Assembly: GCA_018806985.1 (NCBI GenBank)
Contig: JADANN010000122.1
Location: 354,501-418,500 of the forward strand
Source: Angiostrongylus vasorum
Taxonomy: Eukaryota > Nematoda > Chromadorea > Rhabditida > Metastrongylidae
Direction: 5' to 3'
Length of the DNA: 64,000 bases
The notes under the pieces were generated by a model that worked only from the letters and a program-made list of their open reading frames with translations, had not been told where the DNA came from and did not search any database. Every line of letters begins with the position of its first letter. Position 1 is the first letter of the stretch. Shown here in pieces: positions 58,201 to 64,000 of the stretch. Both the position numbers and the translations under genes were made by a program.

Positions 58201-61200
58201 GAGTCCTTTAGTTGCTCGGTGGCTTCCTTTAGAGACGCGAATGTCGACTGTGTAGCTTTCTTTCTTCTGTTTAATTCCTCCTTCACATTCTTCTCCCATG
58301 TTAATCGAATACACGTGAGATGTGGTCTCTCTGATCAGGGAACCATCCAGTTCGATTTGTTCACCTTCATTGAACTGTTCAGAACACATCTTCGTGGCTA
58401 CACTTCGATTTTAATATAATGCCAATAAAAAAATGAAAGTTTTTAACACATAGAGCTCAAAGCTGATTTTTTCCCAATTTAATGATAATTTTTTCGATAA
58501 TTTGAATACTTGGGTTGGAAACGTGATCGATTTGTAAAACAGAAGTTGTTCAGTTTTTTTTGGGTTGGTAAGTACTGTTCTTTAAAACTATTATTTGACT
58601 TTCAAAGTTGTTTATAGTTAAATTTTTTGAAATGAAGTGAAAATATCTAGATTTTTTAAAATTGTAAGGGAACTTACGGCAGCCGTAAAAAATCAAGAAA
58701 GCATCTTTGGAAATGTTTTATTGAACGAGATATTGCTTGTATAATTGCTCTAATTTTCTAAGTACGTGCTCTGGTGAAGGAGAAGTACATAAAACAGAGA
58801 AAGGAGAAAAGCTGGAAAAAAATGGTAGAAGTGCCGCGGTTGGTGCACTGGATATTATGTGAGCTCCTGGAGAAAGGAAATCCCGGGTTCGAAGCTCAGC
58901 TGAGGTTCCGAGCTTTGCTTATATCTCAGCGTCCCTATGGTTGCACGAAATACGCAACATAATGGCTCGACCACCTTCCCAACACTCTCCCGCATTCAAC
59001 GTGCGAAAACCGTACTTCAACTACCTCCAACACTGCAAGGAAAATCGACTTGACCAGCATTCGATGACATTCATAAAGAAGACGAAGTCGTAAAATAGCA
59101 TTTTAAACAATATATGAAATGTTGGAAGACCTTTGTGGACGATGAGTGCTAAGAAGGCGAACACAAAGCAAGTATGGTGGGATCCGTGCGTTAGATATGG
59201 TGATGGTGCATGTAATAAGGAGAACTTTCACTTTGAGCATATATATGATTCTTTAAATTCTAAATCGGCTGTTATTTTTTCGCACCGAATGGGTAAAAAT
59301 CAACTTACATCAGTCGCTAAGTGCTGATACTACTTACGTATTTGGATACTTGGATGGTCCGTCCTCACAAGTTGTGCGAGCTCCAGCACATTTGCCATTC
59401 GTTTCTTTCTTTCGCATTCGTCGTCCATGGTGGTGGTTTCATTCGAGCATGGTAGCGCGTTAGAGTCTCATACCGTGATCTGTAAAATAACTGCAGCTGA
59501 GGGTACAGCTGATTAACTTCGTTTACGAACACGTCCGCCCAACGTGTAGGTTGTCGTCCTAGGCTACGTTTGCATTCTGTTGGAGTCACTCTACTGTTCT
59601 TTTCGTCCATCTGTCCTCCGTTCTTCTCATTGTGTGATCGGCCCATGTATGTTTCTGTTTCGACTTATATTCTCCTGGATCTCGAAGATGTGACAGATTT
59701 CGAAGGTCAGAGCTTCGCATTCCGGCTAGATATTGAGAGTGCCGGCTATATTTCAGAAGACATCGCTCATGCGCTCTGTGAGTGGTGCGAAGCATTCTAG
59801 CCGTAGTTGAAAGTATCAACCCACGTCTCCGCAGCAGAACAGAGCGCTGGGACGACCGTAGAATCGAAGAGATGAGCGCGGATTTTCGGGTCCTTCAGTT
59901 GGTCGGTGGCTTCTTTGAGAGGCCCGAATGCGGCCCAAGCTGCCCTCCTTCTTCTGCCTAGTTCCTCCTTCATGTTGTTTTCCATGTTCAACCGTAGCCC
60001 AAGGTATACGTACGATCTGGTCTCTGCAATCTGAGAGCCATCCAGTTCAATTTTTTTCGCCTTCGCACCATGGGTTTTGAGGAACTGATACCAGTGTTGA
60101 TAGCAACTTGAAATTAATGTCATTTTTATTCACAGCCAAGTCACCATTTATTTATTTCGTAAACAGTTTCTTCGGAGGTGGGGTCACCCCTTCAGATAAT
60201 TTTTGTTGTTGGAATAATGAGTGAAAGAGCTGTTTCTGGTGGGGGCAGTGGCGATAGAACAACTACCTTTGGAAATCATAGCTGGTCAGGATTTGTTTTA
60301 CCGAACTATTTCTTATAGTTGAGAAAGGTTTTAACAAGGAGAAAGTGATATTTTCAGTGTATTCCTACGATGAGAATCGGTGATGTTTCTTCTTCAGCGA
60401 GGATTTTGGGCTGAAGGTAGAAATGTGGGAAGGAATGTCTTGGTTTAACGTTTTTTTCTATTTTGGTTATAAAAGTTTTTGCCTGGGTAGACTGCAGTCA
60501 ACTTGACCTTTCCATGCTCTGGAGCAGGCACGATTCGCCGAAACCTCAGCTGTTGTAAACAAATAATGTTCTGATACAACCTCATGTGTGCCATTGAAGA
60601 AAAACAGTGGGTTATTCGTCAGAGCCGAGGTTTATAGAAAGTAGGTCTTGTGAATCATTACAAGACCTGCTGACATGAAGCGATTGAATTAGGAATTTTC
60701 ATTCATTAATTTTCTATCGTAGAGGTCGGTAGTAGTAAATCCATCTCCGTTCATCAAGCCTGTTAGCGGGTATTCACGTTGGTCGCGACACCATTTCTTT
60801 AACTAGTTCTTTTACAGGCTACTTCCAACAGTTTTTTTCTACATGTCACTCTTGCAAGGTCTTGCACTTCCAACGTTAGTCTTCCTACAAAGATCTTCTA
60901 TAGCTGGCAGTTATAATCATGTTGCGGTATTACTGGACTCCATTTCTGTCCTCGGACAAATGTGGTCCGAACTTCTTGAACGAAAAATTGGGACGTTTCC
61001 AACGCAGTTCTTTAATTGCTGGACATTTGATTAGGAGGTTTGGGTTGTATTCTTACCAGTGTGAAGAGGAAGAGCCCCACTGTTCAAAACAGTTCCTTTT
61101 TTCTTGGTGCGTAGAAGCCGGTACTCGGATTGGCCACAGAATGAAGTCGCTACCGATTTGTGAAGGCAGCACCGTATTCTACACGTAAGAATGTGTTCAG

Positions 61201-64000
61201 TGTACTCAGGAGTTGTGTTTTTTAAATAGCGCCAATGTCCAGCAATGATTTTCCTTCTTGAGAAGTGAGGTTCCATGGAGGAAATGTGTTATAGGAGTTT
61301 GACGATGAAGAATGGTCAGACGAGATGATAGGAACTCATATGTGAGAGCGTGATAGATAGTAGATCTATGCACAAAATAAGTGGCTCGTCGCCATTTCAT
61401 GATGGGGGTTTTTTTCATCACGAATAGTAGCACAACTGGAGCATCATGTATATGCAACAGGCAAAAGTCTTCATTTGTGGCTCAGGATGAGATCTGTCAC
61501 CTACCGACTACTTTTCTATCGGGAAGTCATTGATTCATATGCACGTATTACCCTTAGCAGGGCTTACTGATGAAAATATTGAACTCCTCAGCCTAGGAGA
61601 TCAATCCTTTGGTGGCTTGTATGGAATGATCGCTCTCAGCGCTCCGCATTTCTACACTGTGATTTATAATGACATTCGTTGTGATGAAACCCCACATGTT
61701 TTGGAATACAGATATAACCACGAATATAGAACTTTTTGTTCTCTTTATCTTCTTTCGTATAATCTGCTTAGCTTTTTTCAGGTTGCCGCTGCGAAAGCCT
61801 CAAAAATGTTGTCGATTGGTGCGGTTGTTCTCCGTTAGTTTTCAAAAAGGAGCATGCTCACAGATTTTCTGTCAAGGTGCATATATTCTATACATTATAT
61901 TTTAGTTAGTTACAGTAGCAGTATTTGAGTTTAACTCCTCCCCAACGGTTTACCGTCTCTTCGTAACTGGGAGGTATTCCCTGTGTGTCGGGCTGCGATG
62001 TACAGCAAGGGTGATTCATCCCCCAGGCAAGGTCTCCCACGCCGAGAAGGAGTCCGGCGTTTCTGTCAGGAGGCCCAGCTAAGAGTAAACCAATACCAGA
62101 ATTCGCCATCGTTCTGGTATCAAAGTAGTCTCCCCTCTTCTTCGCACTCATTCGCATGGTGGCAAATCTCCCTCTGCTCTACAGGGGCATCGGCTGCTTG
62201 TGGTGGTGACGACCTGGGGCAGACCTTAGCCAGGCTGAGATTGGGACTCCAGGGAAACACAATGGCTAAACCATCAAAACTCCGAAAATGGAAAATATGC
62301 TAGAGGCCTCACAATCAGTGAGAACGGGCCGTCCAAATTCCAAGTGTTATGTTTAACTCGGTTGTGCTAGGGGCTTTAACTCATGTTGGTTTCCGAATCT
62401 GGTCAATATCAGTGAAAGAGCGCACCGAAAATTGTTCTGTCCTTTTTGATCTATTTAATTTCTGCCTATTTCACTCTTTCCTCTTCTTTTAATTGCCAAA
62501 GATTTTGAAGGAAACATTGCGGAAACGTATTAAAAAGTAATGTGGGAGTGTTCTTCAGCAGTGTTGTTAAATTTGTTGTTAAGGAAATGATTCATGTAAT
62601 TTGAGTTGTTAACTTGAGCTTAACACATGTGAGCAAGAATCAAGGTAAACTGTGATAAGTTTAGAATGCAGTTGCGAAACCGTTTTATCTTGCCAGAAAA
62701 TTCGAAAGTCTCATAGACATCGACGCCATTGCACTGGCAGAAGAACAAGCTATGAAGGATAGACCACATCTACTCCATACAAAGGACGTAATGTTTAATG
62801 TAACCTTCGTGAATCACTATAAAGCAGATATTGATGGATACTGTAAGTGTGAAGTTTGTTAGTCCTTTGTCAACCTCGATTTATGAAACTCTCTTTCAAT
62901 CACCGTCTTAAAATTAAATATTTAACTTATTCGCGATTGCATCCAATTTTGATTACCCGAGCCATGAGTCGACATAGAATTTTTCGTCCATTACAATATA
63001 TATTAAAATAAATGCATATTTTCCGTTGTTTGTGCAATTTCAGCTCTTCCGTTTTCAATGGTGGCCAAATCACTTCTCTCCACATATTCGGAAGTTGCAC
63101 AGTTTGTTTCTTTATCCAGGATTGATGTTGTAAAAATGCATTCGTCTGCTCCTCACCAGATGGTCTTCACGATAGAGGTTTTCTTTTCTTCCTTCATTAC
63201 TACAGTAGCGAATGCTTGTAGTATTTAGTGGCTTTTTTTGAGCATTTTACTTTTATATTGACTCCATGTCTTGTTTTGGGTAGGTTACATATTAATCTAT
63301 CATCCTCATTTTTAGTATATGAACGTTCACACTTTAGAAGAAGCAGTGGAGTTCAAGGCTAAAAAAACGTGGAGCACACAAAACTAGAAACTATTGAAAA
63401 ACTGCTCATATGAATGAATTGTTGGCTTGGTTAAAAAAAGGGATAAAGCGCTCCGCGTTGATCAATCCCTGAGGGAAGCGCCGTGCATTCGACTTCATTA
63501 AGAAGCATAGTTGGAGGTGATTGAATGCATATCTGGCCTTTGCAATGATTCGCCGTGGCCTAGCGATATATCGAAACAGTGATGCTATCATCCCAGACAA
63601 ATCTGGTACCAATTTGTCAACCTCGGAGGGATGGCAGGCTTGATGAGCCTGGGGCGCGGGGGGTCGGTCCCATGTGTGTTGCAAAGCGCCTCCGACCGCT
63701 GCGCCACACTCGTCCTTTTTGGCATGGTTAGAAGTGTGAAGTTTTACGTTTAGTGGTTTTTGGTAGTAATTCCGGCTGCTCTATGTACACTAGTTCAAGT
63801 ATTTACCTTGTGTTCGCCATTCTTACCAACGGTCCCCTCTTTGTTTTCGATAATTTCTAGATATTGTACAGTATATTTCTCTGCTTGCCTTTTTTTTTGT
63901 TCAGTTCAGTAACTTTATGGGATTCTTTCTAAATTCTTATAGCGGTTTCCTTCCAGACTGATTCCACTGACGTCCCATTACAGTTACTGGTTGAGCGTAA
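41777..64000 (+). CDS. sqv-6: Peptide O-xylosyltransferase, partial at right edge
   Basis: Exons: 41777-41995, 42101-42205, 42504-42579, 42699-42845, 43069-43221, 43622-43819, 44811-44909, 44987-45104, 48705-48824, 50423-50582, 52493-52568, 61782-61876, then 62697-62842, 63044-63177, 63316 onward. Phases agree from exon 1 to 12 and again after 62,697. The enzyme transfers xylose from UDP-xylose to serine of proteoglycan cores, the first step of glycosaminoglycan linkage synthesis in the Golgi; in C. elegans this is SQV-6, needed for vulva shape and cytokinesis. Family resemblance is strong over the whole catalytic part. Exon 12 ends in phase 0 but 62,697 needs phase 2, so a small exon is missing (candidate 62,618-62,643). 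The last exon may stop at TAG 63,387 or continue into 63,957-64,000. Intron 11 is 9.2 kb of retroelements. Confidence 0.9.
42245..42470 (-). mobile_element. SINE-3 copy in xylosyltransferase intron 2
   Basis: Plus-strand landmarks ATGATGCTGAGATATTTGCA, TATTACCCTTTCCGGGGGG, CACCACACCATGCGG and CGTTTCACCTGTCTCTCA match SINE-3 read backwards, with CAGCAATCACCCGTCGCCCA from the palindromic head at the right end. Confidence 0.75.
43251..43530 (+). mobile_element. SINE-1 copy in xylosyltransferase intron 5
   Basis: GGGCGCGTGTGGCGCAATGG head, GGGGTCGATCCTG B-box position, complete body, GGCGCATCCCTCAGAGATTG end. It begins 30 bp after exon 5, leaving little intron 5' sequence. Confidence 0.85.
43955..44180. 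mobile_element. SINE-3 head-to-head pair
   Basis: The left arm (CAGTGATGCTGAGGTATTCG, minus orientation) and right arm (TTTTGCGAATATCTCAGCAA, plus) are complementary 3' ends, about 80 bp apart. The outer flanks differ in length. Located in intron 6 of the xylosyltransferase gene. Confidence 0.6.
45461..45785. mobile_element. Inverted pair of Penelope-like termini
   Basis: The minus core near 45,461-45,500 (GGCTATGAGGATGGCGAAAT, CTGCCGAAACGTCAGC) and the plus core at 45,641-45,676 (GGCTCTGAGGAAGGCGAAAT, CCGCTGAAACGTCAGC) face each other 140 bp apart, the same layout as at 17,745. The ACGTTAATGGAAGGTCGATC unit follows at about 45,755. Lies in intron 8 of the xylosyltransferase gene. Confidence 0.5.
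46080..46780 (-). mobile_element. Second mariner relic, C-terminal part
   Basis: Parallels the mariner at 38,391 block by block on the minus strand: a [14 protein letters not shown] decayed PYSPD block near 46,240, TGCATTTCGTCGA at 46,377, the ACCACGAAACGAG region, and a [17 protein letters not shown] stretch at about 46,560-46,600. It keeps DEKWI where the first copy has a stop. Frames are broken throughout. Confidence 0.65.
46796..46900 (-). mobile_element. Penelope-like terminus inside the mariner relic
   Basis: The reverse complement of 46,810-46,846 reads TTCTGAAGAAGGCAAGACC then GTCGAGACGCCAGCT; CTGAAGA is intact but GAAA has become GAGA. The CAATCTACTCAACTGAGC flank matches other copies. 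It separates the two mariner halves. Confidence 0.45.
46965..47365. mobile_element. SINE-3 fold-back element with ~180-bp arms
   Basis: The left arm (46,965-47,140, minus) and right arm (47,160-47,365, plus) are near-complementary over about 180 bp, with the axis near 47,145 (CAATGGGATTGGTCTGGGG). Shared blocks include GGTGCCTATGGTGGGG, AACGCGTTCACCACCACACC and CGTTTCGCCTGTCTCTC. The transcript would form a long hairpin. Confidence 0.85.
47585..47910 (-). mobile_element. Second mariner relic, N-terminal part
   Basis: On the minus strand a segment reads [20 protein letters not shown] and [13 protein letters not shown], matching the mariner helix-turn-helix linker region (FELEDKPRSGRP, LKALVEANP). 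Together with 46,080-46,780 it makes up one mariner split by later insertions. Confidence 0.6.
47962..48243 (-). mobile_element. SINE-1 copy
   Basis: Reverse complement gives the GATCAACG/TTTATCC end, a TTAATGAAGTCGAATGCATG-like block (as ATGCATTCGACTTCAGTAAG on plus), the TTGGTACCAGACC region and the GATCGAACCG B-box position. The head near 48,240 is damaged. Confidence 0.7.
49036..49316 (-). mobile_element. SINE-1 copy, full length
   Basis: Plus-strand strings GGATAAAGCTCTTGGCGTTG, GTATTCGACTTCATTTAGCA, CAGACAAGTCTGGTACC and GGTCGATCCCATGTG are exact complements of family landmarks. The head GGGCGCATATTGCGCAG ends near 49,313. Confidence 0.85.
49769..50158 (+). mobile_element. SINE-2 copy, full length
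   Basis: Starts ACCTCCCAACGGTTTACC and ends GGTTATCCAAGTATCC. Lies in intron 9 of the xylosyltransferase gene, in sense. Confidence 0.85.
50583..51952. other. Xylosyltransferase intron 10, first part: nothing recognised
   Basis: No repeat of the known families and no exon-like segment in the right phase. Confidence 0.4.
51953..52390 (-). mobile_element. SINE-2 copy split by a duplicated flank
   Basis: The 3' part (51,997-52,236) and 5' part (52,262-52,390) of one minus-strand SINE-2 are separated by a 22-bp string (AACATTGTAG, TATATGCACTGG) that also lies directly before the element at 51,954-51,975. The rest is a normal unit. Confidence 0.75.
52655..52930 (+). mobile_element. Diverged SINE-1 copy
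   Basis: Head with GTGAAACGGTAATGC and B box CGGTTTGATCCCGCG at about 52,698, then CATACCAAGCCCTCTGTGCC, GATTGGTACTTGTCTGGGAG and TAGAATGGAATGCATAGCG. More diverged than its neighbours, so probably older. Confidence 0.55.
53850..54124 (+). mobile_element. SINE-1 copy, full length
   Basis: GGGGGTGAGTAGCGTAATGG head, CTCGATCCCGCG B box, body and GGCGCATCCCTCAGGGATTT end, closing in a run of ten T. It abuts the 3' side of the RTE LINE. Confidence 0.8.
54260..57365 (-). mobile_element. RTE-clade LINE, degenerate, with endonuclease and reverse transcriptase
   Basis: Reading the minus strand from 57,355: [20 protein letters not shown] and [13 protein letters not shown] mark the endonuclease start; [20 protein letters not shown] (about 56,860) is its catalytic GDFNAK block. 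[20 protein letters not shown] (about 55,960) and [38 protein letters not shown] (55,560-55,430) start the reverse transcriptase. [11 protein letters not shown] (about 55,150) and [20 protein letters not shown] (about 55,030) are later RT blocks; the FADD box reads [19 protein letters not shown] (54,470) closes the C-terminus. Frameshifts and stops are frequent, so it is dead. Names follow known RTE/BovB-type elements. Confidence 0.85.
55601..55888 (+). mobile_element. SINE-1 inserted in the RTE reverse transcriptase
   Basis: GGGGGCGCACATAGCCCAGT head to ATCATCTTCGAGAGCTTTG end. RTE coding stops at NTAARLFT on one side and resumes at [10 protein letters not shown] on the other. Flanks TGTGAAGAAA (55,591) and TGTGTAAAAA (55,889) look like a slightly decayed target-site duplication. 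Confidence 0.8.
57366..57979 (-). mobile_element. Probable RTE 5' leader region
   Basis: Lies upstream of the RTE start on the minus strand and before the next RTE piece. A minus-strand frame (57,869-57,672) reads [20 protein letters not shown] and [17 protein letters not shown], without a domain I know. The assignment rests on position only. Confidence 0.35.
57980..58395 (-). mobile_element. RTE C-terminal fragment
   Basis: [32 protein letters not shown] and [20 protein letters not shown] on the minus strand match the region after the RT domain in the neighbouring copy at 59,800-60,123 ([40 protein letters not shown]). A separate, truncated insertion. Confidence 0.7.
58850..59225 (+). mobile_element. 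SINE-3 / SINE-4 chimera
   Basis: 58,850-58,965 carries the SINE-3 B box (CCGGGTTCGAAGCTCAG) and 3' end (TTTGCTTATATCTCAGCG, AATACGCAACATAATGG). From 58,966 it continues as SINE-4 body (CACTCTCCCGCATTCAACGT, AATCGACTTGACCAGCATTC, GGACGATGAGTGCTAAGAAG). The join is abrupt. Confidence 0.6.
59340..60123 (-). mobile_element. 5'-truncated RTE LINE with its 3' end
   Basis: Minus-strand order: [36 protein letters not shown] (60,000-59,920), [52 protein letters not shown] (59,540), then a 3' UTR ending with GCACAACTTGTGAGGACGGA and CCATCCAAGTATCC at 59,345. That end is shared with SINE-2. Frames are broken. Confidence 0.8.
60480..60660 (+). mobile_element. Penelope-like terminus
   Basis: CAGTCAACTTGACCTTTCCA leads to the core at 60,516-60,550 (GCTCTGGAGCAGGCACGA, TTCGCCGAAACCTCAGC). 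GAAAC is intact while CTGAAGA has become CTGGAGC. The GAGGTTTATAGAAAGTAGG unit follows at about 60,625. Confidence 0.45.
61936..62345 (+). mobile_element. SINE-2 copy, full length
   Basis: CTCCTCCCCAACGGTTTACC to CCAAATTCCAAGTG. A ~17-bp insertion (CCCCTCTTCTTCGCACT) lies near 62,134. It sits between xylosyltransferase exon 12 and the next exon, where a small exon is expected. Confidence 0.8.
63433..63716 (-). mobile_element. SINE-1 copy, full length
   Basis: Plus strings GGATAAAGCGCTCCGCGTTG, GTGCATTCGACTTCATTAAG, CAGACAAATCTGGTACC and GGTCGGTCCCATGTG are complements of family landmarks; the head ends CTGCGCCACACTCGTCC. Confidence 0.85.
63717..63956. other. Short stretch before the right edge, nothing recognised
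   Basis: AT-rich, ending in the pyrimidine-rich acceptor GGTTTCCTTCCAG at 63,956 that opens the possible last exon. Confidence 0.4.

Larger units (their letters stand above)
52569..61781. other. sqv-6: Xylosyltransferase intron 11, retroelement-filled
   Basis: A 9.2-kb intron between NWIRKQ and [10 protein letters not shown]. It contains two SINE-1 copies near the start, an RTE LINE interrupted by another SINE-1, RTE fragments, a SINE-3/SINE-4 chimera and a Penelope-like terminus. Stretches at 52,931-53,849, 58,396-58,829 and 60,661-61,781 hold nothing I recognise. Confidence 0.75.
43622..61876 (+). other. sqv-6: Xylosyltransferase GT14 catalytic part (exons 6-12)
   Basis: Conserved blocks in order: [20 protein letters not shown] (exon 6), [22 protein letters not shown] (exon 7), [16 protein letters not shown] (exon 8), [16 protein letters not shown] and [10 protein letters not shown] (exon 9), [15 protein letters not shown] and [10 protein letters not shown] (exon 10), [11 protein letters not shown] (exon 11), [17 protein letters not shown] (exon 12). 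[23 protein letters not shown] and VDWCGCSP are landmarks of the family and none is broken. Exon 6 could instead end at the GT after YIH (43,788), but the 43,819 donor keeps phase and the usual spacing. Confidence 0.85.
62618..64000 (+). other. sqv-6: Xylosyltransferase C-terminal domain, incomplete
   Basis: Exon 62,697-62,842 starts [17 protein letters not shown], matching the RKFES segment that follows the catalytic part, and includes [10 protein letters not shown]. Exon 63,044-63,177 ([19 protein letters not shown]) and 63,316 ([17 protein letters not shown]) suit the xylosyltransferase C-terminal domain, which in animals is much longer. Two readings remain: a stop at 63,385-63,387, or a donor at 63,369 or nearby joining to a new exon at 63,957 ([14 protein letters not shown] in phase 0). 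I favour continuation past the window. Confidence 0.6.

Overview
The window looks like nuclear DNA of a parasitic nematode, most likely a strongylid or hookworm-type worm. The reasons are AT-rich sequence, long introns packed with repeats, exons with nematode-style splice sites (TTTTAG or TTTCAG acceptors, GTAAGT or GTGAGT donors), candidate trans-splice acceptors just upstream of start codons, and a full-size mariner close to those described in hookworms. The species assignment is inference. No bacterial operon, rRNA, CRISPR array or plasmid feature is present.

Three split genes, all on the plus strand, explain the coding content. (1) 6,048-31,386: eleven phase-compatible exons encode a secreted protein of about 533 residues that I cannot name, with a signal peptide, a Thr-rich stretch, a Gly/Pro-rich middle and a helical C-terminal segment. 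(2) 36,782-39,903: six exons encode a compact cyclin K (265 residues), a CDK-activating transcriptional cyclin. (3) 41,777 to the right edge: at least fourteen exons encode peptide O-xylosyltransferase (SQV-6 type), a type II Golgi enzyme that starts glycosaminoglycan chains. It has a membrane anchor, a WSC domain and a GT14 catalytic domain, and its 9.2-kb intron 11 is filled with retroelements.

The rest is mostly mobile DNA. I separate four tRNA-like SINE or short-repeat families, each with several copies: SINE-1 (head with a TAGCGCAGTGG A box), SINE-2 (about 390 bp, ending in a CAAGTATC-type tail), SINE-3 (often as head-to-head fold-back pairs) and SINE-4. There are also RTE-clade LINE copies on the minus strand (54,260-60,123), one full mariner inside the last intron of cyclin K, one shattered mariner in the xylosyltransferase gene, and about nine copies of a Penelope-like terminal motif resembling a hammerhead ribozyme core.

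The most notable observations are: the hammerhead-like motifs, two of them in inverted pairs; a 31-bp minisatellite whose every unit carries an E2F-like TTTGGCGGGAAA box, 2.4 kb upstream of cyclin K; an antisense, broken duplicate of cyclin K exon 4 lying 0.8 kb upstream of the gene; the shared 3' end of SINE-2 and an RTE LINE, suggesting a parasite/driver pair; and the unrecognised secreted protein. The three genes show no sign of working in one pathway. They look like independent single-gene units separated by repeat-rich DNA.
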